64,000 nucleotides of DNA. Origin: an uncultured Desulfobacter sp. GTDB lineage: Bacteria; Desulfobacterota; Desulfobacteria; Desulfobacterales; Desulfobacteraceae. The number at the start of each line of letters is the position of its first letter. Position 1 is the stretch's first letter. A program made the position numbers and the translations under genes. Under the pieces are notes generated by a model. The model was not told where the DNA came from, ran no database searches, and worked only from the letters and a program-made list of their open reading frames with translations. Shown here piece after piece: positions 54,468 to 63,599 of the stretch. The stretch spans positions 2,630,501-2,694,500 of the forward strand of contig NZ_OY761445.1 in NCBI RefSeq assembly GCF_963664415.1, given 5' to 3'.

Positions 54468-56213
54468 TTATTTTCGTCTTTCCGTTTTCAGCATCCTTGT
54501 ACTGGTCACGACCTTTTTTTGTTGGTTAAGCATAGTTAAAAGGGTATTAAACAATGGATGTTCAGGAGAAAAAGATTCGCCCATCAGAGTTGAAATTTCT
54601 GCCGGCAGGGTCGGGAAGGCAAACACCTTTAAGTACTCCGTGCCGAGAAACTCCCCTGTTACCCGGCAAACATCCGGCATATGGAGCCCTTGTCCCCTTT
54701 TAACGATGGCCGTTTCCGACTCATCATAAGGATAAACCACGTTAATATTGCCGGCATGGTCAATATTGATCAACAGAATATAGGCGTCAGACTGGGTCTT
54801 AATGGAAAATCCAAGAGAATCCCCTTCAAACAGTATCCCCTGCTTGCCTATAATTTCAAGAAACACGTTGGAACCGGGATTTTGCCATTTTTTTTCCAAC
54901 AATTTTTTAACCTTGACCTGGGCTTTGATCCGTTCCAGGACTTTAGATGCGGGCAGTTCCGCCAGCAATCCGCCGTTGCCCAAATACAATTCAAATATTT
55001 CTGTGCCACTGTTATTGCCCACACCAGCCGATGCGGCCTTTATCATCAGATCAAAATCGTCTTTTGTACCCAGCTTAACTCCTGGAAGGTCGGCGATAGC
55101 AGAGGTGAAACGCTTTGCCTTTCCCACAGCCGTTACCTTAAGGATTGACGGTTCCGGCTGTACTTGGCCGACCCGTTTAGCCGCAAAAACGATATTATCT
55201 TTCATCGTGGGTCGGTCTTCCGGCACCAGAAGCCGGGGTGTGTGACTAAAATCTTGAGCCACTTTAAGCCGGACGCTTTTGTGCAGTTCCCGATAGGTGA
55301 TTTTGCCGTTGCCGTCCAGATCTGCCGCCCCGCTCAAACCGATGAGCAAAGCATTGGTCAATGCACCGTGGGCATTGCCGTCAAAGGTGGTATATCTTTG
55401 AGGTATGTACTGGCTGCTCATATCATTTGCCGGTTCTCCTTTTGACGAAGCCGAGAGAAAAATCGTATTTTTATAAGGACTTGGCGTTGAAGCCGTCACC
55501 GGTTTTTCTTTAAAATCCGACGGGGTTTCGTCGATTAGAGAGGCACCGATATTTTTTTTTGCATCAGTCCAAGGAATGATCACATGACGTGTTTTTGCCA
55601 TGTCGAGACAACGAAAGGCATTTTCAGAATAACAGGCATCAAACACGCCGAAGATCCGCCGGTCTTTATCCAAACGCTCTATACGTGGCCGAATATCCCG
55701 GCGACCGATGATCAACCTGTCCATTATTTGATCTGCACTGCCTTTGATGGAGAAATCAAAAGGCAGAACTGCACCGGTGTAAGGCGTACCCATATCATCT
55801 ATATTCATTTTCTGGGATCCCTTGTCCTGGGGGCTTGTGCCATGTCCACTGAAGTAAATAAATACAAAATCATTGGGGGATGTCGTTTTATTTAGGTGAT
55901 CTAGAGCCGTCAGTATGCCATCTTTAGTGGCCTGGGAATTGGTGAGAGATACAATATGACCAGGATCAAATCCCAGCTTGGCAACCAGCAGTTTTCTCAA
56001 TGCTGCGACATCATACACCGGACCCTCCAACTGCGCTCCCGGCGGCAGCCCCGGATATTCGCTGACGCCAATAAGCAAAGCATGATGGGCCGCCCAAGCC
56101 GGACAAACAATGGCCAGGCACAGCACCAGCCCAACGCCCCCCCTCGTTAACCAACTTATTTTTTGGGAAGTCATATTTATAATCAGGATTCCTGTCCGTG
56201 GTATTATTTTCAT
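54468..56213 (-). CDS. secreted caspase-family (C14) protein with EF-hand and DUF4384 domain
   Basis: This 581-aa protein's start overlaps the OmpA gene stop (ATGA at 56213). A signal peptide ends near CPAWAAHH; an internal ATG (residue 14) is a possible alternative start. The caspase fold begins HHALLIGVSEYPGLPPGAQL. The catalytic His is in FIYFSGHGTSPQ (~121) and the Cys in IFGVFDACYSENAF (~192). DLDGNGKITYREL (~296) is a canonical EF-hand loop, suggesting calcium control as in metacaspases. The C-terminal half includes a DUF4384-like domain (GDSLGFSIKTQSDAYILLIN, ~460). It is presumed to act in the periplasm or on the surface. Substrate is unknown. Confidence 0.88.
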   Translation of the reverse strand: MKIIPRTGILIINMTSQKISWLTRGGVGLVLCLAIVCPAWAAHHALLIGVSEYPGLPPGAQLEGPVYDVAALRKLLVAKLGFDPGHIVSLTNSQATKDGILTALDHLNKTTSPNDFVFIYFSGHGTSPQDKGSQKMNIDDMGTPYTGAVLPFDFSIKGSADQIMDRLIIGRRDIRPRIERLDKDRRIFGVFDACYSENAFRCLDMAKTRHVIIPWTDAKKNIGASLIDETPSDFKEKPVTASTPSPYKNTIFLSASSKGEPANDMSSQYIPQRYTTFDGNAHGALTNALLIGLSGAADLDGNGKITYRELHKSVRLKVAQDFSHTPRLLVPEDRPTMKDNIVFAAKRVGQVQPEPSILKVTAVGKAKRFTSAIADLPGVKLGTKDDFDLMIKAASAGVGNNSGTEIFELYLGNGGLLAELPASKVLERIKAQVKVKKLLEKKWQNPGSNVFLEIIGKQGILFEGDSLGFSIKTQSDAYILLINIDHAGNINVVYPYDESETAIVKRGQGLHMPDVCRVTGEFLGTEYLKVFAFPTLPAEISTLMGESFSPEHPLFNTLLTMLNQQKKVVTSTRMLKTERRK

Positions 56214-57082
56214 TGAACCATAACCTCCACCCGGCGATTGGCCGCATAATGCCGCTCTGTGGTCTCCGGGGATATCAGCAGGCAGGTCTCACCTTTTCCC
56301 TGGGTTGTCAGGGATAAATGGGATGTTAAACTGGGAAATTGCTCGATTAAAAACCGTTTCACACTTTCCGCTCGTTTCATTGACAGTGACATATTATAGG
56401 ATGCATCACCCTGGCTGTCCGTATGACCGACAATATGAACGTGCCTGCCTTTCAGGTTTTCATCCATCAAGGCACGACCAAGTGCCCCAGCCTGTTGTTG
56501 GGCATCGTGCTTGGAAAGTGAATGACTGCCCAAATCGAAATTAATGTAAAGATCAATTTTAGGAGAGGCCGTGCTTTGGACGAAAAACCCTCTTTCTGTT
56601 AATGCCCGGGCAATCTCATCCTGGGGAACAAATCCCCCGGCCAAAGACAGAACAAGTTCTTGCAGATGGGCCTCAACATTGGGATTCTCGTGAAGCATCT
56701 GGGCCAGCCGGTAATGCCGGATCGCCGGCTGCATTGCCTTCTGCGCTTCATAGCTCCCCCCGATCATGATCAGGGCATTAGCCTGCAGCCTTTCTTCGTC
56801 CGTCGTAAGCTGAGCATCCTTGTAAGCCATCCGTGCTTCTTCATATCTTTTTTCTTTTTCAAGTACTTTTCCCAGAGTAAAATAGGTTTTAAACTCAGGA
56901 CAGAAATCAGCAGATTTTTCAAGGAGCCGGATTTTTTCCAGATTGTCGGAATGGTCCATAGCTTGATCATAAAGCTGTTTTGCATGCCGGCACCCTTCGC
57001 TTGCCACAGCAGGCGGAACAACTGCAACCCAGCACAATACCGAAACCGCCAAACCCATCAAAGTGAAATACATTTTCTTCAT
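56210..57082 (-). CDS. TPR-OmpA family envelope protein
   Basis: This 290-aa protein has a signal peptide (to AVASEG). The TPR-like helical repeats cover about 30-140 (YFTLGKVLEKEKRYEEARMA). A C-terminal OmpA peptidoglycan-binding domain follows at about 180-290: DLYINFDLGSHSL, VHIVGHTDSQGDASYNMSLS, AESVKRFLIEQ and YAANRRVEVMVQ. It probably anchors a complex to the cell wall. It is coupled to the caspase gene by a 4-bp overlap and lies 12 bp after the DUF3160 gene. Confidence 0.88.
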   Translation of the reverse strand: MKKMYFTLMGLAVSVLCWVAVVPPAVASEGCRHAKQLYDQAMDHSDNLEKIRLLEKSADFCPEFKTYFTLGKVLEKEKRYEEARMAYKDAQLTTDEERLQANALIMIGGSYEAQKAMQPAIRHYRLAQMLHENPNVEAHLQELVLSLAGGFVPQDEIARALTERGFFVQSTASPKIDLYINFDLGSHSLSKHDAQQQAGALGRALMDENLKGRHVHIVGHTDSQGDASYNMSLSMKRAESVKRFLIEQFPSLTSHLSLTTQGKGETCLLISPETTERHYAANRRVEVMVQ

Positions 57083-57094
57083 TTTGTTTGTTTC

Positions 57095-58993
57095 CTATGG
57101 TTTTGTACTGGAATCAGAGCCCGGTGCCACCTGAAGTTTGCTCAATTTCGGGTCAGCAATAAGCATCATCTGCCATTCCCTGTCCGTCAACCGCTTATCC
57201 ATATCCTGTTTGAATGCATAATGGGTGAATAGTGCGCCTCGTGTCCGGCCTTTTCCGGTATCGTGCTCAACGATTTCAGGATATCCCAGGGCCTGCTCCA
57301 GCACCTTGCCGGAATTGGCATCCGTGTGGATATCCACAACAATGGGATGGTCTTCACCAGGCAATAATTTCTTAAACGACTGATCCAGGGTATTTAAAAA
57401 ACCTGTATCAGCTGCCGACAGGGATTTTCCAAGAACAATATTGCAGGAAATTTCATGACAGCGTTCAAGTAGACCGGCAAACGTACTCATCCTGCGGGTA
57501 TACCGGGGATCGGCCAGGTGCTTGGCCAGCGTTTCCACCTGATTTTTCAAAAGAAGATAGAGTTCAGGCACAGGTTCTATCCATGCAGTGGTGCGGGGCT
57601 GTGGCACCACAAGGCTTTTTCCCACCGCACTGTAAGATTGTTTGGCATACAGGATATTGATATACCGGTGCCAGGTATAAAATCCCAGGCTGGTATTCAG
57701 GCGTCTGGCAGGATCATTTTTTGCCTGGATATCCTGACCTCTTTTTAGCCAGTAGGCAATCAGTGCCAGGTGATCGGCGGCCAAGCCGTTGCCTTGCTCA
57801 AGACTGTTTTTTGCCTTTTTGAATGCCCCATCATACCCTTTATATGCCTGGTCGCCTGAACCGGCCAGGATCTTTTCAGCGGCTTTTGACCCGGACAGCG
57901 CCATCAGCTCAAGGGCTAAGGGAAACCCTTTAACCGGGCGTCCGCCGGCCAGGACCATGGAAAAGGGCGGTTGTTTTTTATCCTTGCCCTGGTAATCACC
58001 GGCCAGGCGGCCGTAGCATAATTCCTGTAAAGCGGCGCTGTCCGGCGTGAACCGTAAGGGCATCAACCGGAATCCGGTCATCACTTCCGCTGCGCTGCGC
58101 TTTTCTTTTTTCAGGGCAGCCTGGTTCACGATACCAGCAATAATCCTGGGCTGTTTTCCGTTGTCTTTGGCAAACTGAGACAGTTTTTCCCGCAGGACAG
58201 GAATCTTGGTTTTGGGTGATATGGCAGCAGATACCTTTATATAGTCGCCAACCGTCAGGTCATCAGGCGGCCCGAACAAAAAGGATAATTTCTCATTGAC
58301 ACTGTCATATTGCTGTTTAATTGTCGGCTGATTTTGAATCAGCTCAGCCAGGGCATGGGCCTGGGCAGTCAGGAAATCCGCCTGCTTTTCCGTAATATCT
58401 GTCGCCTTGGATGAAACTACCGGAAATAATACAGTACTGCTGTACCGCATCGCCCGAAAATAATTCTTCAATTCAGGAGTACGGGTATATTTACCCCGAA
58501 CTTTAAACTGGGTGTAGTCAATCTTTTGCTGCATCAATGGGGATACGGCAACCCCTTTGGCACCCAGCACAGCAGAAAGTTCCGCATTGGCGGTGTCACC
58601 GTCAGGGGCATCCTTGATTTTTGTTTGACCAAATGCCAGGGCGTTGACCACGCTCAGATAATTGAGGTTGGCTCTATGGGCTGCAACATCTGCCGGCACT
58701 TTGGAGGGCGGATTATCTTTCAGATGCTGCACCATGGCAGTCAGTAGATTCCTAAAAGCCGGCATGACCACGGCCTGTTCCATATCCGTAACACTTTGGT
58801 TAACCATCATGGCATAGGCCGTAAGAATGAAGTCTTCGGTGATGTAGTTGCCGATGTTATCCTTTTCATTCATGGCATACAGCTCAAACATGCCGGTTGG
58901 CACTGCTTTTTGATCGGCAGCAATTGCCAAAGGGGGAAGGCTAATGCTGAATACTAGGAGGCTGAGCCCAATCAGTCGGATCATTGTTTTCAT
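57095..58993 (-). CDS. exported DUF3160 protein
   Basis: 632 aa from the ATG at 58993, which has AAGGAG upstream; a longer frame from 59035 adds 14 residues without support. A signal peptide ends near LAIAADQ. The body matches DUF3160: ELKNYFRAMRYSSTVLFPVV, a long helical middle, and the C-terminal IVVDIHTDANSGKVLEQALG then GALFTHYAFKQDMDKRLTD. DUF3160 proteins are secreted, often beside caspase-like genes, but their activity is unknown. It lies between the two caspase genes. Confidence 0.8.
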   Translation of the reverse strand: MKTMIRLIGLSLLVFSISLPPLAIAADQKAVPTGMFELYAMNEKDNIGNYITEDFILTAYAMMVNQSVTDMEQAVVMPAFRNLLTAMVQHLKDNPPSKVPADVAAHRANLNYLSVVNALAFGQTKIKDAPDGDTANAELSAVLGAKGVAVSPLMQQKIDYTQFKVRGKYTRTPELKNYFRAMRYSSTVLFPVVSSKATDITEKQADFLTAQAHALAELIQNQPTIKQQYDSVNEKLSFLFGPPDDLTVGDYIKVSAAISPKTKIPVLREKLSQFAKDNGKQPRIIAGIVNQAALKKEKRSAAEVMTGFRLMPLRFTPDSAALQELCYGRLAGDYQGKDKKQPPFSMVLAGGRPVKGFPLALELMALSGSKAAEKILAGSGDQAYKGYDGAFKKAKNSLEQGNGLAADHLALIAYWLKRGQDIQAKNDPARRLNTSLGFYTWHRYINILYAKQSYSAVGKSLVVPQPRTTAWIEPVPELYLLLKNQVETLAKHLADPRYTRRMSTFAGLLERCHEISCNIVLGKSLSAADTGFLNTLDQSFKKLLPGEDHPIVVDIHTDANSGKVLEQALGYPEIVEHDTGKGRTRGALFTHYAFKQDMDKRLTDREWQMMLIADPKLSKLQVAPGSDSSTKP

Positions 58994-59034
58994 TTTATTA
59001 TATCTCCTTGATGGTGAGGTATCATTCATGGACA

Positions 59035-60420
59035 TTATTTTTCAACCAAAGCGATCACTTTGCCTGCGCCCAGCCCCACGGATTTTGGTTGAACGGAAAA
59101 GCAACTTCTAATCACATCGAATTCCTTGGCGGTTTCACCGGACATGAGTTTGATCAGATCTTTGGAATTTCCGAGCCCTTTTTTATATGAATTGATTTTT
59201 TCTGTGGTCACAAACACCGCGATCAATGTTTTTCCAAAAGGCGGGGATGTCGGCAAATTAAAGTCATCATCCTCGTTCGGAATTGTAATCCGGGTTCCGG
59301 CTTTAAAGAAATTTTCCTTATGGTATCCATTGGGAAACAATATTGCCGATTTCGTGTCATTCGGGCTTAAATTTATCACATTCACATATCCGTCATGGGG
59401 CATGGTGAGTGAAACTTCCAACAGGTCCCCTTCCTTAAATTTGGATTGGTTGGTACGAACAGGTACTTTATAGTCCGCTCCTTCAGTCAGCAGCAGTACT
59501 CGATCCCAAAGACTGGGTTCCGAGGATGATGTTACGGCACTGGTAACATGTATATTTTTATTTTGCAGCTTTTTACTTCCGGCCAATTCCGGGTGGTGTA
59601 CCTTATCAGGCGTTGCATGGGCGGCAATATAGTCTGTAGTGCTCTTTTGCAGCAATTTGAGGGAAACCGGTTTTCCATTAGATTTAGTAATGGCATCGTA
59701 CAGCCCCCGGGTAAACAGACTGCCTTTCCGTGTAGCAATGGCCGTTTCATCATCCTGGCAGGCACTCAAAGAGGCAAATCGCTCCCGGGTAATGGCCCGA
59801 CGTCTGGGCTGGGTGGAAAAGTTGGCTTTTCCGACCAGACGAGGCATTCCGGGATATATAAAGAATTTCGCTTTTTGATCCTCACTGCCAAAGGACTTGG
59901 TACTGGTACCGCTGTGGCAGGCATCAATAAATACAAAACTTTCCCTGGCTGGAATTTTTGCAAGCATTTTGCCGAACACATCATCTAAAAACACATTTAC
60001 CAAGGTTTTATTTTTGATTTTCGTATCATAGGGCAGCAGGACCTCATCGACTTTGTCTTTTTCATCCTGACTGGTGTCGGGAATATGAGATCCGTGCCCA
60101 CTATAGTAAAAGAATGCCCGGTCATTTTTTGTCGTGCCTTTTATTAGCCAATTGCTGATCGAATGGCCGATATTTTCAAGGGTCGCCTGATCATCCCTGA
60201 GAACTTTAATCTGTTGGGGTTTGAATCCAATTGCCTGTGCGATTTTTTTGGCCATTTCAACATCTTTATCAATACCCGGCAAATTGCCCGAGGATAGCTG
60301 ATATTTTCCAACGCCGATGATCAATGCCCGGTTCTCTGCAAAAGCCGGCCAGGCACTTAATATTAGACAAACCAGAACCAGGAACATTCCCCTGTGCATA
60401 CAATAATGGTAACCATTCAT
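59035..60420 (-). CDS. secreted caspase-family (C14) protein with DUF4384 domain
   Basis: This 461-aa protein starts at an ATG after AGGAGATAAG. It has a signal peptide (VLVCLILSAWPAFAENRALI) and then the caspase domain: RALIIGVGKYQLSSGNLPGI, His in FFYYSGHGSHIPDTSQD (~105), Cys in FVFIDACHSGTSTKS (~165), and TRERFASLSACQDDETA. The C-terminal DUF4384-like region (~325-430) contains GDLLEVSLTMPHDGYVNVIN. Compared with the other caspase here it lacks an EF-hand and is shorter. It is probably active in the periplasm. Target unknown. Confidence 0.9.
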   Translation of the reverse strand: MNGYHYCMHRGMFLVLVCLILSAWPAFAENRALIIGVGKYQLSSGNLPGIDKDVEMAKKIAQAIGFKPQQIKVLRDDQATLENIGHSISNWLIKGTTKNDRAFFYYSGHGSHIPDTSQDEKDKVDEVLLPYDTKIKNKTLVNVFLDDVFGKMLAKIPARESFVFIDACHSGTSTKSFGSEDQKAKFFIYPGMPRLVGKANFSTQPRRRAITRERFASLSACQDDETAIATRKGSLFTRGLYDAITKSNGKPVSLKLLQKSTTDYIAAHATPDKVHHPELAGSKKLQNKNIHVTSAVTSSSEPSLWDRVLLLTEGADYKVPVRTNQSKFKEGDLLEVSLTMPHDGYVNVINLSPNDTKSAILFPNGYHKENFFKAGTRITIPNEDDDFNLPTSPPFGKTLIAVFVTTEKINSYKKGLGNSKDLIKLMSGETAKEFDVIRSCFSVQPKSVGLGAGKVIALVEK

Positions 60421-60455
60421 TTTCTTATCTCCTGTCCTTTTTGAAACAATGTAAT

Positions 60456-60479
60456 AAAAGGCACCTTTTGGTGCCTTTT
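60456..60479. terminator. intercistronic hairpin
   Basis: AAAAGGCACC (60456-60465) pairs perfectly with GGTGCCTTTT (60470-60479) around a TTTT loop, in the 65-bp gap between the DUF4384 lipoprotein and caspase genes. On the minus strand the stem ends in a short T-run, so it may be a weak terminator or an mRNA processing site that sets relative expression. Confidence 0.6.
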
Positions 60480-60485
60480 ACCGGT

Positions 60486-61004
60486 TTATGGTTTAATATC
60501 CACGACCATTTTATCCATTCCCCATCCAGATACGGCTCTTACACGGATCGCCTTTGACGTTCCTTGCCCCTGGGACAGGATATCACTGATATCTTCATCC
60601 CCTGTCGTCACAAAAAAACCGAGCACACTTTTTCCCACAGGTTCCATGGCAGCCATCTCCCAGTGGGCATCTTTAGGTGGAATATGCAGGGGAACATTTT
60701 TCAAAATTTGATGATCCTGCATTTCAGCATTGGGTACAATCACGGAAACCTTATCATCAGGGTCCACCTGCACCACCCAAAGCTTTCCGGTTTCGCCGGA
60801 ATGAACGGTATAAGAAAGCGGTTTTCCAAGAGAGGCTTTTTGAGAGCCTGTCACGCTGACCGAAAATGCATTTTTCTCAGGCTCCATATCGTGAAGGGCC
60901 TGCCAGTTAGGCCCCACATGAACATATTCTGTATTTTTGCATCCTGTGGTAAACAAGGCCAGAGTAATGATCAGGCCCGTGAGCATTACTAAAACGTTTT
61001 TCAT
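60486..61004 (-). CDS. DUF4384-containing lipoprotein
   Basis: 172 aa from the ATG at 61004, preceded by CAGGAGT that overlaps the upstream stop. A lipoprotein signal peptide has the lipobox TTGC (about residue 21). The rest is one DUF4384-like beta domain: GKPLSYTVHSGETGKLWVVQ, VDPDDKVSVIVPNAEMQDHQ, then a conserved VLGFFVTTGDEDISDIL end. It appears to be a stand-alone version of the domain fused to the caspases. Confidence 0.8.
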   Translation of the reverse strand: MKNVLVMLTGLIITLALFTTGCKNTEYVHVGPNWQALHDMEPEKNAFSVSVTGSQKASLGKPLSYTVHSGETGKLWVVQVDPDDKVSVIVPNAEMQDHQILKNVPLHIPPKDAHWEMAAMEPVGKSVLGFFVTTGDEDISDILSQGQGTSKAIRVRAVSGWGMDKMVVDIKP

Positions 61005-61011
61005 GATCTTT

Positions 61012-61977
61012 TTACTCCTGAATAGTAAAATGGTAGACGGCATAGGCATCCGGCGTATCAGGTACCAGGCGGATATCCTTGGCTATATTTTTGCTTGCAA
61101 GCGTATAGATCCGGCTTTTATCCGGGGTGGCGTTATCCTCATACACGGCAATAATCTGATGGGCTCCGCCGGGTCTGGAGGCCATGGCGTTCATCCGGTA
61201 AAAATCCCTGCCGGAAACCTTTTTTGTGATCAGAAAGGATTGGCGGCCACCGGGTTCATTGATATAGAGATGTACATATCCAGGTTTGTCAGCACCAAAC
61301 GTGATGCGGATAGAATCTCCAACCTGGTACGACGATTTGTTGGTGGAAACAAATGGCGCTGCTGCCGTATCACTGCCACCATCACTGGGGGGCACAACAT
61401 CTGCGTGTTGGCCATCTCCTGTTATGATCAGGGACATTTCTTTGGTAACATGTTTGGCTTTAGCCTCACGGGAGCGGATGCCAAGCGCCTTGGTTTCCTG
61501 AACAACCGTATCGAAATTGGCGGAAAGAAGATTGCCTGCCTTGGCATACCGGTCAAATTTCACATCCATTTTTTTGGTGCTGGCCAGCATGATAATTTTT
61601 TCCCGGCCCGGGGAGTCACTGTAAAATTCAATATATTGTTCCGGTACGGTATATGTTCTTCCGGCTTTATATTTAACATACTGCTGTTTTTTGTTCGGCA
61701 GGATCATGTACCCTTTATTGTGTTTTTCATCCACGCTGAAAAGATACAGGTAAAATGTTTCAGACCCCTTGACTTTAAAACGGATGGCCTCACCGGTTTT
61801 AAATACCTGTTTGACCGGGGTAAACTCCACTTTTAACGGGTTGCCGTCACCGTTGTCGCTGCTGCCGCCCGTGCGGACGCCAATGGCTTTTACATCTGCA
61901 AAAGCAGTGATCGTGTATGCCGTCAGGGCCAACATGACCACGGCTGCCATAAGCATAATTTGAAACGATTTTTTCAT
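61012..61977 (-). CDS. exported protein with two DUF4384-like domains
   Basis: 321 aa from MKKSFQIMLMAAV (61977), with AAGGAGA upstream; a longer frame begins at 62019. The signal peptide ends near ITAFADV. The first DUF4384-like domain (~35-150) reads KQVFKTGEAIRFKVKGSETF then YLYLFSVDEKHNKGYMILPN. The second (~205-321) reads YQVGDSIRITFGADKPGYVH. It ends 7 bp before the DUF4384 lipoprotein gene, so they are co-translated neighbours. Role unknown, perhaps a scaffold or ligand sensor for the caspases. Confidence 0.8.
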   Translation of the reverse strand: MKKSFQIMLMAAVVMLALTAYTITAFADVKAIGVRTGGSSDNGDGNPLKVEFTPVKQVFKTGEAIRFKVKGSETFYLYLFSVDEKHNKGYMILPNKKQQYVKYKAGRTYTVPEQYIEFYSDSPGREKIIMLASTKKMDVKFDRYAKAGNLLSANFDTVVQETKALGIRSREAKAKHVTKEMSLIITGDGQHADVVPPSDGGSDTAAAPFVSTNKSSYQVGDSIRITFGADKPGYVHLYINEPGGRQSFLITKKVSGRDFYRMNAMASRPGGAHQIIAVYEDNATPDKSRIYTLASKNIAKDIRLVPDTPDAYAVYHFTIQE

Positions 61978-62120
61978 AATTGATCTCCTTTGTTTAATTA
62001 AGAGTAAAATGTGCCGCATATTCTTAAAATTTAAGATGGCGACTTTAACCTCGTTGTTTTCATACTCAACTATACTTTACGGACAAATTAAAAAACCGCA
62101 CAATTTTTTAAAATTAATTT
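61978..62120. other. 143-bp AT-rich spacer, likely promoter region
   Basis: The gap between the subtilase stop and the double-DUF4384 gene is strongly AT-rich and is the largest in this minus-strand array. A second promoter may lie here, but no box stands out clearly. Confidence 0.35.
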
Positions 62121-63599
62121 TTATTGATTTGCATCTTTTAATAGATCTCTTAATTGATCTATTGCCCTGTTTGATTCCCCTCCGCCCTCGCTCCGATCAC
62201 CCTCAAGATTTAGTGATTGCAAGGCTTTGGTGATATTTACCCGTGGGGTTGTAATTCCAGATTTTTGGTCCTGAATAGGATACCCTGTTTCAGTCATAAG
62301 CTGCCTAAGTTCTTTGACGCTTAGGAAACGACCGGTCTTTTCTTTATGGTAACTTTGAATCAGCGCTGCAGCCCCGGCCGCATATGGGCAGGCTGCCGAG
62401 GTACCGCCAAATTCCGGATCATATTTTCCATTTGGCCAGGAGGGTGTATAGGCATTATGGGAAGGCGCCAGCAGATCCAGTATCGGCGCAGAATTGGAAT
62501 AGCAGGTCACCTGATCGGCGGCGGTTGACCGATCGCTGCAAATGGAGAATCTGGCAAGACCCAGACTGTCGTCATAAACGGCACCCACAGCAATGGTGTC
62601 TTTCATGCATGCAGAGAAGGGGATGCCTGTTTTTTTTGCCCCGTTCCCTGAAGAAATAAATACCGCTATTCCATTGGCGACGACCAGGTCCAAAGCAGGC
62701 AGTACCGCACTTACTGGAGAATTACGTACATCATTATCACAATAGCTTTCCGAGTAGTAGCCCTGCCTAGAAATACTCGCAGAAATGATCATAATCGGTT
62801 GATCGGGAGAATCATATTGATGTGAAACACACCAATCCAAAGCTCCAAGGAGCCAACTGGTTACAATTCCTTTATTTCTATCAGTGACTTTTAGTGCATA
62901 AATGCCGGCACCCGGTGCAACACCTCCCCTGTAATTTCCTTTACTTTCAGGTAATCCGGCAGATATCCCGGCGCAGCTGCTGCCATGCCCTTCGTTATCC
63001 ATGGGGTCCGCATCGTTCTCTCCAATATCGTAGCCGCCAAGCACTTTTAAATTTGGAAACCCGCCGCCCCCCAATGCAGGATGGGTATAATCCACCCCGG
63101 TATCTACAATGGCGACGGCAACATGTTTGCCGCTGTCGGGATGCCGATAACTGCCGGTGTTCATTAACCCAAGACCCTGTGTGGTATCCAATTCCAGAGG
63201 ACAATCTTTTTCGATACTGACCACGTCCTCAAGTCCTGCTAACGATTTCAAATCGGAATAGGTGATGTCGCCGGCGATGATGGGCAGGTTTTCCATTCGA
63301 TACCAAATCCGGCTATTGTCAAAAGGCATTCGGCTGAGTACGTTGTCTTGAATACGGGCGACCTTTGACTGGACAGCCGATTTTGCAAAGGCGTCTTTAC
63401 CGAAATGTATGTCCTTGACGTCTTCACAACCTTTTAAAGTAATAATGACCTTTACCGGCTCAAATGACTTCTCAGCCTGCTCCAACAGGTCCGGATCCTT
63501 GATTTTCTCAATTCCCTGGAAAGCGATTGCCCAGGCAGGCTGGCAAAGCATTAGCACTGCAGCGCAACAAAACATAGTAAATCGATACAAATTCATCAT
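62121..63599 (-). CDS. secreted S8 subtilisin-like protease
   Basis: This 492-aa protein starts at an ATG after GGGAGGAG and overlapping the previous stop (ATGA). A signal peptide ends at AWAIAFQ. An I9-like propeptide (~30-130: PVKVIITLKGCEDVKDIHFG; VVSIEKDCPLELD) precedes the protease domain. The catalytic Asp is in VAIVDTGVDYTHPALGG (~165), His in NEGHGSSCAGISAG (~205), Ser in FGGTSAACPYAAGAAAL (~398), and the oxyanion Asn in VFISSGNGAKK. It is likely a periplasmic or secreted endoprotease that could mature the nearby caspases. Confidence 0.92.
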   Translation of the reverse strand: MMNLYRFTMFCCAAVLMLCQPAWAIAFQGIEKIKDPDLLEQAEKSFEPVKVIITLKGCEDVKDIHFGKDAFAKSAVQSKVARIQDNVLSRMPFDNSRIWYRMENLPIIAGDITYSDLKSLAGLEDVVSIEKDCPLELDTTQGLGLMNTGSYRHPDSGKHVAVAIVDTGVDYTHPALGGGGFPNLKVLGGYDIGENDADPMDNEGHGSSCAGISAGLPESKGNYRGGVAPGAGIYALKVTDRNKGIVTSWLLGALDWCVSHQYDSPDQPIMIISASISRQGYYSESYCDNDVRNSPVSAVLPALDLVVANGIAVFISSGNGAKKTGIPFSACMKDTIAVGAVYDDSLGLARFSICSDRSTAADQVTCYSNSAPILDLLAPSHNAYTPSWPNGKYDPEFGGTSAACPYAAGAAALIQSYHKEKTGRFLSVKELRQLMTETGYPIQDQKSGITTPRVNITKALQSLNLEGDRSEGGGESNRAIDQLRDLLKDANQ

